64,000 bases of DNA from Sphingomonas morindae (GTDB lineage: Bacteria; Pseudomonadota; Alphaproteobacteria; Sphingomonadales; Sphingomonadaceae). Shown one piece after another: positions 28,022 to 37,163 of this stretch (the first letter of the stretch is position 1; every line of letters starts with the position of its first letter). The translations under genes and the position numbers were made by a program. The stretch is from positions 2,434,001-2,498,000 of the forward strand of contig NZ_CP084930.1 of NCBI RefSeq assembly GCF_023822065.1, in the 5' to 3' direction. The notes beneath the pieces are model-generated. The model searched no databases. It saw only the letters and a program-made list of their open reading frames with translations, and was not told the DNA's origin.

Positions 28022-28915
28022 ATGCAGACCTATCCCGCTCCCGCCGCCCGCCTTGTCGAGGCCATGCGCGCCGCCGTCGCCGCCGCGCCGGAACGCGCCG
28101 TCGCCTTTCAGGGCGCGCCGGGCGCCAATTCGCACATCGCGGTGCGCGAGGCCTTTCCCGATGCGCTGCCGCTGCCCTGTTTCAGCTTCGAGGACGCGAT
28201 CGATGCGGTGCGCGAGGGCCAGGCGGATTGCGCGCTGATCCCGATCGAGAATTCGCTGCACGGCCGGGTGGCGGACATGCATTTCCTGCTGCCCGAAAGC
28301 GGGCTCACCATCACCGGCGAGCATTTTCTCGGCATCCGCCACTGCCTGATCGGCGGCGGCAGCCTCGCGGCGGTGCGCGAGGCGATGAGCCATCCCCAGG
28401 CGCTGGGCCAGACGCGCCACTGGCTGCGCGCGCGCGGCATCCGCCCCATCCCCTATCCGGACACCGCCGCCGCCGCCGCGCTGGTGGCGGAGATGGGCGC
28501 GCCGGAGGGGGTGGCGGCGATCGCCCCCGCGCTCGCCGCCGCCACCTATGGCCTGCCGATCCTGGCCGAGAACATCGCCGACGAGGCGGACAATACCACC
28601 CGCTTCCTCACCCTGGCGCGGCAGGCGCCCGCCTTCGCCCGCGCCGGTCCCTTCATGACGACGCTGATGTTCGCGGTGAAGAACGTGCCGGCCGCGCTCT
28701 ACAAGGCCATGGGCGGCTTCGCCACCAACGGCATCAACATGACCAAGCTGGAAAGCTATCAGCGCGGCCCGCTGATCACCGCGACCGAATTCTATTGCGA
28801 CATTGTCGGCCATCCCGAGGAGGGGCCGGTCGCCCGCGCGATCGAGGAGCTGAAATTCCACACCCGCTGGATGCGCGTGCTGGGCACCTATCCGCAGGCG
28901 CGCGCGCGGGGCTGA
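28022..28915 (+). CDS. pheA: Prephenate dehydratase
   Basis: 297 aa. Converts prephenate to phenylpyruvate for phenylalanine. The catalytic domain (about 25-195) includes FQGAPGANSHIA, ALIPIENSLHG and the NTTRF motif with the catalytic Thr. A C-terminal ACT domain (about 210-290) has NVPAALYKAMGGF and LESYQRG, the Phe-binding ESRP-like site in an altered form. It is not fused to chorismate mutase. The ATG at 28022 is chosen because 27980 would prepend 14 residues overlapping the palindrome. Confidence 0.95.
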   Translation: MQTYPAPAARLVEAMRAAVAAAPERAVAFQGAPGANSHIAVREAFPDALPLPCFSFEDAIDAVREGQADCALIPIENSLHGRVADMHFLLPESGLTITGEHFLGIRHCLIGGGSLAAVREAMSHPQALGQTRHWLRARGIRPIPYPDTAAAAALVAEMGAPEGVAAIAPALAAATYGLPILAENIADEADNTTRFLTLARQAPAFARAGPFMTTLMFAVKNVPAALYKAMGGFATNGINMTKLESYQRGPLITATEFYCDIVGHPEEGPVARAIEELKFHTRWMRVLGTYPQARARG

Positions 28916-28943
28916 AGCCGCGCGCCGGCCGCCGGGCGCGGGC

Positions 28944-29807
28944 TCAGCCCGCCCAGCGCCGCACCAGCAGATGCGCGATGGCATAAGCGGGCGGCGGCTG
29001 GAACCGCGCATCGGGCGCGCCCGCCAGCGCCGCGCGCACCTCGTCCCGGCTCGCCCAGAAGGCGTCTTCCAGCTCGTGCGTGTCGATCCGCAGCGCATCG
29101 TCGCGCGCGGTCGCGGTGCAGGCGATCATCAGCTGCGCCGGGAATGGCCAGGGCTGCGAGGCGACATAGCGGATCGCCTCCACGGTGATGCCGGCCTCCT
29201 CGTTGAGTTCGCGCGCCACCGCCTCCTCGATCGATTCGCCCGGCTCGACAAAGCCCGCCAGCGCCGAATAGCGGCCGGGCGGAAAGCCGGGCTGGCGCCC
29301 CAGCAGCGCGCGGCCGTCATGCTCGGCGATCATGATCACCACCGGGTCGACGCGCGGAAAATGCTGCGCGCCGCAGGCGGGGCAGGCCCGCGCCCAGCCG
29401 GCGCGCAGCACCTCCGTGGCATGGCCGCACTGGGCGCAGAAGCCGTGCCGCGCATGCCAGTCGATTAGGCTGCGCGCCACGCCATAGAGGGCGGCGTCGC
29501 CGGCGGGCAGCTCGTCGAGCAGCAGCGCCATCAGCTCGGGCGAGCGCTTATAGGCGGAGACGCCGGGCGTCAGCGCGGCGAAGCGCGGCCGCCCCTCCGA
29601 TCGCCCGAGCAGGGCGAGCGCGACGCCGTCCTCCTGCGGCACCGGCAGCCAGCCCAGCCGCCCGTCCTCGACCAGCGGCTCGAGCCCGTCGAGCGCGAGC
29701 AGCCGCGCCTCGGGATCGGCGCGCATCGCCGCCACCAGCGCGGGATCGTGGCGGGCGGCGTCGCAGCGATCGAGCGGCGCGCCGGTAAAGCCGGGAGCAT
29801 CGAACAT
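28944..29807 (-). CDS. nudC: NAD+ diphosphatase NudC (Nudix)
   Basis: 287 aa. A zinc ribbon with two Cys pairs (CAQC and CPAC) precedes the Nudix box GFVEPGESIEEAVARELNEE with its AGI end, and the SQPWPFP motif of NudC lies just downstream. It hydrolyses NAD(H) and can remove NAD caps from RNA. Its start overlaps the mutY stop (ATGA), and the two form one minus-strand operon. Confidence 0.95.
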   Translation of the reverse strand: MFDAPGFTGAPLDRCDAARHDPALVAAMRADPEARLLALDGLEPLVEDGRLGWLPVPQEDGVALALLGRSEGRPRFAALTPGVSAYKRSPELMALLLDELPAGDAALYGVARSLIDWHARHGFCAQCGHATEVLRAGWARACPACGAQHFPRVDPVVIMIAEHDGRALLGRQPGFPPGRYSALAGFVEPGESIEEAVARELNEEAGITVEAIRYVASQPWPFPAQLMIACTATARDDALRIDTHELEDAFWASRDEVRAALAGAPDARFQPPPAYAIAHLLVRRWAG

Positions 29808-30856
29808 CAGGCACTCTCGCTATGGGTTCGGGTTTGGGCCAGCGCCAGATCGGCGGCGCGGGCGAACAGGGTGGGCAGGCCGGCCTCGCCGATGCGCGCG
29901 ATCGGCCACCACGCGCCCGCGATCGGCCGCGTGGGCAGACGCGCGGCCTCTATCCGGAGCGTCAGCGCGAAATGGGTGAAGACATGCTCGACAGCGCCGA
30001 TCGCGCGCCAGTCCGCAGGCGCGGGCGGCGCGGGCTCGGCCTCGGCGCCCCAGCCGCCACCCGGCAGGCCGAGCATGCCGCCGAGCAGCCCCTTGGCGGG
30101 GCGCCGCACCAGCAGCACATGATCCTCGGCCTCCAGCCAATAGCCGATGCCGAGGCGACGCGGCTTGGCGCGGCGCGGCGGCTTCACCGGAAAATCCTCC
30201 GGCCGCCCCTGTTTCTGGGCGGCGCAGTCCGGCCGGAGCGGGCAGGTGAGGCAGAGCGGCGCGCGCACGGTGCAGACGCGGCTGCCCAGATCCATCATCG
30301 CCTGCGCGAAATCGCCCGCGCGCGCGGCGGGGGTGAGGAGATCGGTATGGCGGTAGAGCGTCGGGCGCGCCGCCGGCAGCGGCGTTTCGATCGCGAACAG
30401 CCGCGCCACCACGCGTTCGACATTGGCATCCGCCACCACCGCGCGTCGGCCGAAGGCGATCGCGGCGATCGCGGCGGCGGTGTAGCGGCCGATCCCGGGC
30501 AGGGCGCGCAGCGCCTCCTCCTCCTGCGGGAAGCCGCCCGCCGCCGCGACCGCGCGGGCGCAGGCGATCAGGTTGCGCGCCCGCGCATAATAGCCGAGCC
30601 CCGCCCAGGCCGCCATGATCTCGCCCTCCTCGGCGGCGGCGAGCGCAGCGACATCGGGCCAGCGCGTGGTGAAACGCTCGAAATAGGGGATCACCGCCGC
30701 CACCGTGGTCTGCTGGAGCATGATCTCCGAAAGCCAGACGCGGTACGGATCGGCGGCCGTCGCCGCGCCGGGCGGCGCGCGCCAGGGCAGGGCGCGGGCA
30801 TGGCGATCATACCAGGCGAGCAGGGCGGCGGACGCACGAGCGGCATCGACGGACAT
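29807..30856 (-). CDS. mutY: A/G-specific adenine glycosylase MutY
   Basis: 349 aa, normal length. It removes A mispaired with 8-oxoG. It has the helix-hairpin-helix LPGIGRYTAAAIAAIAF, the catalytic Asp in ADANVERVVARLF, the iron-sulfur cysteines C-x6-C-x2-C-x5-C in CTVRAPLCLTCPLRPDC, and a C-terminal Nudix-like domain that reads the 8-oxoG. It is followed by nudC on the same strand and starts only 26 bp from the divergent dciA gene. Confidence 0.96.
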   Translation of the reverse strand: MSVDAARASAALLAWYDRHARALPWRAPPGAATAADPYRVWLSEIMLQQTTVAAVIPYFERFTTRWPDVAALAAAEEGEIMAAWAGLGYYARARNLIACARAVAAAGGFPQEEEALRALPGIGRYTAAAIAAIAFGRRAVVADANVERVVARLFAIETPLPAARPTLYRHTDLLTPAARAGDFAQAMMDLGSRVCTVRAPLCLTCPLRPDCAAQKQGRPEDFPVKPPRRAKPRRLGIGYWLEAEDHVLLVRRPAKGLLGGMLGLPGGGWGAEAEPAPPAPADWRAIGAVEHVFTHFALTLRIEAARLPTRPIAGAWWPIARIGEAGLPTLFARAADLALAQTRTHSESA

Positions 30857-30882
30857 GGGGCGCCTATGGCATGGGAGGCGGA

Positions 30883-31446
30883 ATGAGCGAAGCCCCCAGC
30901 CCGAAGCGCCGATCCCGTCCCCGGCCGGCCAGCCGTCCGGCGGCGGAGCCGGCGCGCGCCCAGCGCCCGCGCGCCGTCGCGGAGATCGTGCCCGATATCG
31001 GCCGGCTCGCCTTTCGCCGCTTCGGTTTCGTGCAATCGGCGGTGGTGAGCCGCTGGCCCGAGATCGTGGGCCCCAAATATGCCGGCGTCTCCACCCCCGA
31101 ATCGATCCGCTTCCCGCCCGGCGAGCGCGCCGAGGGCGTGCTGACGCTGGCGGTGGAGGGCGCGCATGCCGCGATGCTCCAGCATGTCGCGCCGACGCTG
31201 ATCGAGCGGGTGAACCGCTTCTTCGGCTATGCCGCCGTCGCGCGCATCCAGATCCGCCAGGGCGCCGCCCGGCCGCGCCCGGCCCCGCGCCGCGCCGCCG
31301 CCGCCGCGCCGCCGCCCGCGCTCAAGCCCGCCGCGCTGGGCGACAGCTTGCGCGCGATCGGCGATCCCGAGCTGCGCGCCGTGCTCGAATCGCTGGCGGA
31401 GGGCCTCGCCTTCACCGCCGATCCTCCCCGTCTTTCGGATAGCTGA
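30883..31446 (+). CDS. DciA-like DUF721 protein
   Basis: 187 aa from the ATG at 30883, which has GGGAGGCGGA upstream. A basic, disordered N-terminus (1-35) precedes the DUF721 domain (about 40-130, with SRWPEIVG and a short Trp/Pro core), followed by an Ala/Pro-rich tail. DciA is the replicative helicase operator in bacteria without DnaC. Sphingomonads lack DnaC, so the helicase-loading role is likely but not proven here. The stop overlaps the next ATG. Confidence 0.88.
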   Translation: MSEAPSPKRRSRPRPASRPAAEPARAQRPRAVAEIVPDIGRLAFRRFGFVQSAVVSRWPEIVGPKYAGVSTPESIRFPPGERAEGVLTLAVEGAHAAMLQHVAPTLIERVNRFFGYAAVARIQIRQGAARPRPAPRRAAAAAPPPALKPAALGDSLRAIGDPELRAVLESLAEGLAFTADPPRLSDS

Positions 31447-32162
31447 TGATGGTGCGATTGCCCCTGGGCCTGCGTCTGATCGCTGCGCTTCTGCTCGTCA
31501 CCCCCTGGGCGGCGCCGGCCGCCGCGCCGCGCCGCGCGCATCACGCGATCGACTGGACGAAGATGGCGGTGATGACGCCCGAGGGCGGCATCCGCATCGG
31601 CAATCCCGCCGCCAAGGCGCGGCTGGTGGAATATGGCAGCTTCACCTGCCCGCATTGCGCCGCCTTCGCGCAGGAAGCCTTTCCGCTGATCCGCGATCGC
31701 TATGTCCGCACCGGCGCGCTCAGCTTCGAGTTCCGCGCGGCGCTGCGCGACGGCGCCGATCTGCTCGCCGCCACCACCGTCTGGTGCGGCGGCCCGGCCG
31801 GCTTTGTCGATACGGCGGTCGCGGTGTTCAAGGCGCAGCAGAATTGGGTGGATGCCGCCGCCGCCTGGGCCGGCGCGCACCAGGGCGCGCTGCAGGATCC
31901 CAAGGGCGATACGCTGCCGCAGCTCGCCGCCGCCTCGGGCCTGTCCGCGATCGCGGCGGCGCACGGCATTCCCGCCGCGCGGCTCGACCAGTGCCTCGCC
32001 GACACCAAGCTGCGCGACCGGCTAGCCGCCGCCGCCGGCGAGGCGTGGAACACCCGCCGCATCGCCGGCACGCCGGCCTTCTTCCTCAACGACGAACAGC
32101 TCGACAATGTGTTCGGCTGGGCGGCGCTGGAGCCGCAGATCCGCGCCCGCGTGCGCGGCTGA
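31446..32162 (+). CDS. DsbA-family protein 1 (secreted)
   Basis: 238 aa with a cleavable signal peptide (about 1-27). The thioredoxin-fold domain has C68-P-H-C71 in YGSFTCPHCAAF and cis-proline in GTPAFFLN. An additional cysteine pair is not obvious, although a Cys in VWCGG and one in LDQC are present. It is a periplasmic oxidoreductase. It is the first of three adjacent paralogues and is coupled to the DciA-like gene by a 1-base overlap. Confidence 0.93.
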   Translation: MMVRLPLGLRLIAALLLVTPWAAPAAAPRRAHHAIDWTKMAVMTPEGGIRIGNPAAKARLVEYGSFTCPHCAAFAQEAFPLIRDRYVRTGALSFEFRAALRDGADLLAATTVWCGGPAGFVDTAVAVFKAQQNWVDAAAAWAGAHQGALQDPKGDTLPQLAAASGLSAIAAAHGIPAARLDQCLADTKLRDRLAAAAGEAWNTRRIAGTPAFFLNDEQLDNVFGWAALEPQIRARVRG

Positions 32163-32183
32163 TTTTCAGGAGACTTACCGATC

Positions 32184-32942
32184 ATGTCCAAGCCTCGTCT
32201 CGTGCTGCTCGCGCTGGCGGCCGCGCCCGCGCTCCTGCTGGGCGCGTGCAAGAAGGGCGCCGATGGCGGGGGCGGCGGTACGGCGGTGGCGGGCGCGGCG
32301 GGGCCGGTCGCCCCGGCTCCGGCCGGCGGCTGGGCCGCGCAGGTGGCGCGCACCCCCGAGGGCGGCTATCGCATGGGCAATCCGGATGCGCCGGTAAAGC
32401 TCATCGAATATGGCTCGCGCACCTGCCCGCACTGCGCCGCCTTCGGCACCGAAGGCCTGCCCAAGCTGCGCGACACCTATGTGTCCACCGGCAAGGTCAG
32501 CTACGAATTCCGCGATTACGCCATCCACGCGCCGGATCTCGCGGCCATCCTGCTCGGCCAGTGCGTCGCCCCCGAGGCCTTTTTCGGGCTGCTCGAGCAG
32601 ATGTTCGCGGATCAGCCCGCCGTGGTCGAGAAGCTCCAGGCGCTGCCGCCCGGCTTCGAGGCGCAGCTGCAGGGCAAGAGCGCCAATGCCCAGGCCGCGC
32701 TCTGGGCGCAGCAGCTCGGCTATATCGGCTTTGTCGGCCAGCGCGGCGTGCCGGCGGCCAAGGCGCAGGCCTGCCTGGCCGACACCAAGGCGGTCGATGC
32801 CTTCGCCAAGGCCCAGGCCGATGGCACGCAGAAGTACAACATCACCGGCACGCCCAGCTTCGTCCTGAACGGGGAGCCGCAGGCGTCCGTCTATGACTGG
32901 GCCTCGCTGGAGCCGCGCCTCAAGGCGGCGCTCGGCCAGTGA
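32184..32942 (+). CDS. DsbA-family protein 2 (lipoprotein)
   Basis: 252 aa. Lipobox LLGAC gives a lipidated C22, followed by a Gly/Ala/Pro linker. The active site is C81-P-H-C84 in YGSRTCPHCAAF, with Arg where the paralogues have Phe, and cis-proline in GTPSFVLN. It would be membrane-anchored and facing the periplasm. AGGAG upstream gives a strong start. Its stop overlaps the next start (GTGA). Confidence 0.93.
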   Translation: MSKPRLVLLALAAAPALLLGACKKGADGGGGGTAVAGAAGPVAPAPAGGWAAQVARTPEGGYRMGNPDAPVKLIEYGSRTCPHCAAFGTEGLPKLRDTYVSTGKVSYEFRDYAIHAPDLAAILLGQCVAPEAFFGLLEQMFADQPAVVEKLQALPPGFEAQLQGKSANAQAALWAQQLGYIGFVGQRGVPAAKAQACLADTKAVDAFAKAQADGTQKYNITGTPSFVLNGEPQASVYDWASLEPRLKAALGQ

Positions 32943-33691
32943 GGACCGGTCTGGCGCTTGCCGCCGCCTGTCTCGCGCTCGCCGCGTGCGATCGGGCGTC
33001 CCCGCCGCCGGCGGGCAACGAGGCCGGCGCCGCGCCGGCCGCGACCGCCTCGGCCGCGTCGCCGCCCGCCACGGCGGCCGCGTCCGGCTGGGTCGATCAT
33101 GTCGAGATGACGCCGGATGGCGGCTGGCGCATGGGCGATCCCAAGGCCAAGGCGCGGCTGGTGGAATATGGCAGCTTCACCTGCCCGCATTGCGCCGCCT
33201 TCGCCGCCGAGGCGATGCCGGAGATCAAGCAGCTCGTCGCCAGCGGCCGGCTCAGCTTCGAGTTCCGGCCCTATGCGCGCGACGTGTTCGATCTCACCGC
33301 CGCTCTGGTGGCGCGCTGCGCGGGGGCGAGCGGCGCCTTCCCGGTCAGCGAGGAGATCTTCTCCACCCAGCAGACCTGGATCGGCAATGCGCAGAGCATG
33401 ACGCCCGCCGATCAGAAGAAGATCGACGCGCTGCCCCCGAGCGAGCAGCTGCGCGCGGTGGCACGGGGCACCGGGCTCAACGCCTATGTCGGCAAGGCCG
33501 GGGTGGCGCCCGCCACGCTCGATCGCTGCCTGACCGATCCGGCCGCCGTGCAGGCGATCGTCGCGGTGCACGAAACCGCCAACAAGCGCTATAATCTCCA
33601 GGGCACGCCGCTTTTCCTGCTCAACGACGCGGTGATCGGCTCGGCCGATTGGGCCGCGCTCAAGCCGCGCGTCGAGGCCGCGGCGCGCTGA
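32939..33691 (+). CDS. DsbA-family protein 3 (lipoprotein)
   Basis: 250 aa with a GTG start overlapping the preceding stop. Lipobox LAAC (C17), then an Ala/Pro linker to about residue 50. The active site is C82-P-H-C85 in VEYGSFTCPHC, and the segment KARLVEYGSFTCPHCAAF is identical in protein 1, so a recent tandem duplication or conversion is likely. Cis-proline in GTPLFLLN. It is followed after 9 nt by smc. Confidence 0.93.
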   Translation: MRTGLALAAACLALAACDRASPPPAGNEAGAAPAATASAASPPATAAASGWVDHVEMTPDGGWRMGDPKAKARLVEYGSFTCPHCAAFAAEAMPEIKQLVASGRLSFEFRPYARDVFDLTAALVARCAGASGAFPVSEEIFSTQQTWIGNAQSMTPADQKKIDALPPSEQLRAVARGTGLNAYVGKAGVAPATLDRCLTDPAAVQAIVAVHETANKRYNLQGTPLFLLNDAVIGSADWAALKPRVEAAAR

Positions 33692-33700
33692 GCTTGGGCG

Positions 33701-36700
33701 ATGCGGATCCGACGGCTGAAGCTTGCCGGCTTCAAGAGTTTCGTTGATCCGGCGGAACTCGTGATCGAGCCGGGGCTGACGGGCATCGTCGGCCCCAATG
33801 GCTGCGGCAAGTCCAATCTGCTCGAGGCGATCCGCTGGGTGATGGGGGAGGCCAGCCCCAAATCGCTGCGCGGCGGCGGCATGGACGATGTCATCTTCGC
33901 CGGCACCGCCCAGCGCCCCGCGCGCGCCTTTGCCGAGGTGGCGCTCGCGCTCGAGCGGACCCATGGCGATGGCGCCACCACCGAGGCCGAGGTCGTCCGC
34001 CGGATCGAGCGCGGCGCCGGCTCCGCCTATCGGCTCGACGGCCGCGATGTCCGCCAGAAGGATGTCGCGCTGCTGTTCGCCGATGCGGCCACCGGCGCGC
34101 ACAGCCCGGCGCTGGTGAGCCAGGGACGGATCGGCGCGATCATCGCGGCGCGTCCGGCGGAGCGCCGGGCGATGCTGGAAGAAGCGGCGGGCATCGCCGG
34201 CCTGCATGTGCGCCGCCGCGATGCCGAGCAGAAGCTGCGCGCCACCGAGGCCAATCTCGAACGGCTGGACCAGCTGCTCGGCGAGATGGACGGGCGCGTC
34301 GCGACGCTCCGGCGCCAGGCGCGCGCGGCGGAGCGGTACCGGCTGCTCTCGGCCGAGATCCGTCTTGCCGAGGCGCGGCTCATCTATGCGCGCTGGCGCG
34401 ATGCCGCCGCCGCCGCCGCCGCCGCCAGGCGCGAGGCCGAGGCGGCCGAAGCCGCCGTCGCGCGCGCCGGCGAGGCGCATCGCGCCGCCACCGAGGGCGT
34501 AGCGGGTGCGGCCGATGCGCTCGCCCGCGCGCGGCTGGCGGCGCAGGCGACGCGCGACGCGGCCGGCGAGGCGCGGCACGCGCGCGATGCGCTGCGCGGC
34601 GAGGCCGAGGCGCTGGAGCGCCGGCTCGCCGAACTCCACAGGCTGCGCGCCACCATCGAGCATGATCGGGCCCGCGAGGGCGCGCTCGCCGAGGATGCGG
34701 CGGCGGCGATCGCCCGGCTCGGGGCGGAAGGCGATGCGCTGGCGGTCCGCATCCTCCAGGCCGAGGCGAGCCGCCCGGAAACCGCCGCGCGGCTCGCCGA
34801 AACCGAAAGCGCGCTGCGCGACCGCGAGGTGGCGCTCGCCCAGGCGGTGGCGGCCGAGGCGGCGGAGCAGGCGGAAACGCGGATCGCGCGCGCGGCGCTC
34901 GCGGCGGCGCGCCAGCGGCTCGACCGCGCCGAGGCCGAGCGCCAGCGCATCGCGCGCGATCAGGCGGCGCTGGAGCGGCCCGATACGCTGGAGGCGGCGC
35001 GCGATGCCGCTCAGGCCACGAAGCGCGCGGCCGAAGCCGCGCTGGCGAACGCGCTGGCGGCGATCGAGACGGCCGAGGCGGCGCGCGCGGCGGCGGTGGC
35101 CGCGCGCGATTCGGCCCAGGCCGAGGCGGCGACGGCGCGCGCCGCGCTCGCCTCGCTCGAGGGCGAGGCCAAGGCGCTGGCGCGCTCGCTGCCGCCGGCG
35201 GGCCAGGATCGCGCGCTCGATCGGCTGCGGGTGGCGCCCGGCTTTGAACGCGCGCTGGCGGCGGCGCTGGGCGACGATCTCGCCGCGCCGATCGCCGCGA
35301 CGGGGCGGCTCCGCTGGGATCCGGCGGCGGCGGCGCGGGCGGCGGCCGATACGCCGCTCGCCCCCGGCTGCACCCGGCTGCTCGATCATGTCGAGGCGCC
35401 GGTGGCGCTACACGCGCGGCTGGCGCAGATCGGCGTGGTGACCGGGGAGGAGGGCGGCGCCATCCCGCTGGCGCCCGGCCAGCGGCTGGTGACGCGCGAC
35501 GGGCGGCTGCGGCGCTGGGACGGCTTTGTCGCGGACGATCAGGGCGCCGCCACCGCCGAGGGATTGATCCGCCGCAACCGCCTGGCCGCGCTGGAGCGCG
35601 ACATTCCCGAAGCGCGCGCCGCGCTCGCCGCCGCCGAGGCGGAGGTGCGCGCGGCGGCGGCCGCGCTGGGCGAGGCGGAGCGGGCCGGGGCCTCCGCCCG
35701 GGCGGCCCGCGGCGCGGCCGAGGCGGAGGCGCGCGGCGCGCTGCTCGCGCAGGATCGCGCCGAGTCCGCGCTGGAGCGGCTTGCGGCGCGGCGGCTGGAG
35801 CTGGAAGGCCGCGCCGCGCGCGCGGCGGAGGAAGGCCAGGCGGCGCAGGGCGAGGCCGATCTCGCCGCCGCGCGTGTGGCGGCGCTGCCCGATGGCGCGG
35901 CCACCGCCGCCGCCATGGCCGCCGCGCGCGCCGCCGCCGAAGCGGCGCGGAGCCGCGTCGCTGAGCTGCGCGCCGATCTCGCGGCGCTGGATCGCGGCCT
36001 CGCCGCCGATCGCGAGCGCCGCGCCGCCGCCGCCGCGGAGAGCAAGAGCTGGCGCGGCCGGGCCGGCGATGCCGCGCGCCGCATCGCCGATCTCGCCGAG
36101 CGCGCCGCGCGCGCCGAGGCCGAGGCGTCCGCGCTCGCCCCCCGCCCGGCGGCGCTCGTCGCGCTGCTCGCGGACGCCGAGGCCGCCATGGCCGCCAGCG
36201 CGGCGCGCGCCGAGGCCGCCGCCGTCGAGGAGCGCGCCGCCGATCAGGCGCATCGCGCCGCCGAACGCGCCGCCGCCACCGCCGCCGAGGCCGTCGCCGC
36301 CGCGCGCGAGGCCCGCGCCACCGCCGCCGCGCGCATGGAAAATCATGATCTCCGCCGGGTGGAGATGGGCCGGATCGCGGGCGAGCGGTTCCAATGCCCC
36401 GCGCCGGTGCTCCCCGAGCGGCTCGGCTTCGCCCCCGACAGCGTCATGGCGGTGGAGGCGGAGTCGCAGCGCTTCGAGGCGCTCGGGCGCGATCGCGAGC
36501 GGCTTGGCCCGGTCAATCTCGTCGCCGAGCAGGAATTGGCCGAGATCGAGGCCGAACGCGGCAGCCAGGCGGCGCAGCGCGACGAGCTGACCGAGGCGGT
36601 GGCGCGGCTGCGCGGCTCGATCGCCAGCCTCAACCGCGAGGGGCGCACCCGGCTGCGCGCCGCCTTCGAGGCGGTGGATGGCCATTTCCGCCGCCTCTTC

Positions 36701-37129
36701 ACGCGCCTGTTCGCGGGCGGCGAGGCGCATCTGGCGCTGGTCGACAGCGACGATCCGCTCGAGGCGGGGCTGGAGATCATGGCCCAGCCGCCGGGCAAGC
36801 GGCTCACCTCGCTCACCCTGCTGTCGGGCGGCGAGCAGGCCCTGACGGCGTGCGCGCTGATCTTCGCGCTGTTCCTCACCAATCCCGCGCCGCTCTGCGT
36901 GCTCGACGAGGTGGATGCGCCGCTCGACGACGCCAATATCGAGCGGTTCTGCGATCTGCTCGATCAGATGGTGCGCGAAACCGACACGCGCTATCTCGTC
37001 GTCACCCACAATGCGGTGACGATGGCGCGCATGCACCGGCTGTTCGGGGTCACGATGGTGGAGCGCGGCGTCTCGCGGTTGGTCTCGGTCGATCTCGGCG
37101 GCGCGGAGTCGCTGCTCGCGGCCGAATGA
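33701..37129 (+). CDS. smc: Chromosome segregation ATPase SMC
   Basis: 1142 aa, full length. N-terminal Walker A GPNGCGKSN, long Ala/Arg/Glu-rich coiled coils around a hinge near residues 490-620, and the C-terminal signature LLSGGEQALTACAL with Walker B CVLDEVDAPLDD. It compacts and segregates the chromosome. The coiled coils are extremely rich in Ala/Glu/Arg, which explains the many long shadow frames there. It follows the three DsbA-like genes without a terminator. Confidence 0.97.
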   Translation: MRIRRLKLAGFKSFVDPAELVIEPGLTGIVGPNGCGKSNLLEAIRWVMGEASPKSLRGGGMDDVIFAGTAQRPARAFAEVALALERTHGDGATTEAEVVRRIERGAGSAYRLDGRDVRQKDVALLFADAATGAHSPALVSQGRIGAIIAARPAERRAMLEEAAGIAGLHVRRRDAEQKLRATEANLERLDQLLGEMDGRVATLRRQARAAERYRLLSAEIRLAEARLIYARWRDAAAAAAAARREAEAAEAAVARAGEAHRAATEGVAGAADALARARLAAQATRDAAGEARHARDALRGEAEALERRLAELHRLRATIEHDRAREGALAEDAAAAIARLGAEGDALAVRILQAEASRPETAARLAETESALRDREVALAQAVAAEAAEQAETRIARAALAAARQRLDRAEAERQRIARDQAALERPDTLEAARDAAQATKRAAEAALANALAAIETAEAARAAAVAARDSAQAEAATARAALASLEGEAKALARSLPPAGQDRALDRLRVAPGFERALAAALGDDLAAPIAATGRLRWDPAAAARAAADTPLAPGCTRLLDHVEAPVALHARLAQIGVVTGEEGGAIPLAPGQRLVTRDGRLRRWDGFVADDQGAATAEGLIRRNRLAALERDIPEARAALAAAEAEVRAAAAALGEAERAGASARAARGAAEAEARGALLAQDRAESALERLAARRLELEGRAARAAEEGQAAQGEADLAAARVAALPDGAATAAAMAAARAAAEAARSRVAELRADLAALDRGLAADRERRAAAAAESKSWRGRAGDAARRIADLAERAARAEAEASALAPRPAALVALLADAEAAMAASAARAEAAAVEERAADQAHRAAERAAATAAEAVAAAREARATAAARMENHDLRRVEMGRIAGERFQCPAPVLPERLGFAPDSVMAVEAESQRFEALGRDRERLGPVNLVAEQELAEIEAERGSQAAQRDELTEAVARLRGSIASLNREGRTRLRAAFEAVDGHFRRLFTRLFAGGEAHLALVDSDDPLEAGLEIMAQPPGKRLTSLTLLSGGEQALTACALIFALFLTNPAPLCVLDEVDAPLDDANIERFCDLLDQMVRETDTRYLVVTHNAVTMARMHRLFGVTMVERGVSRLVSVDLGGAESLLAAE

Positions 37130-37163
37130 GGCACCCTTTCGACGCCTGGAGGGTTTTTTCGCC

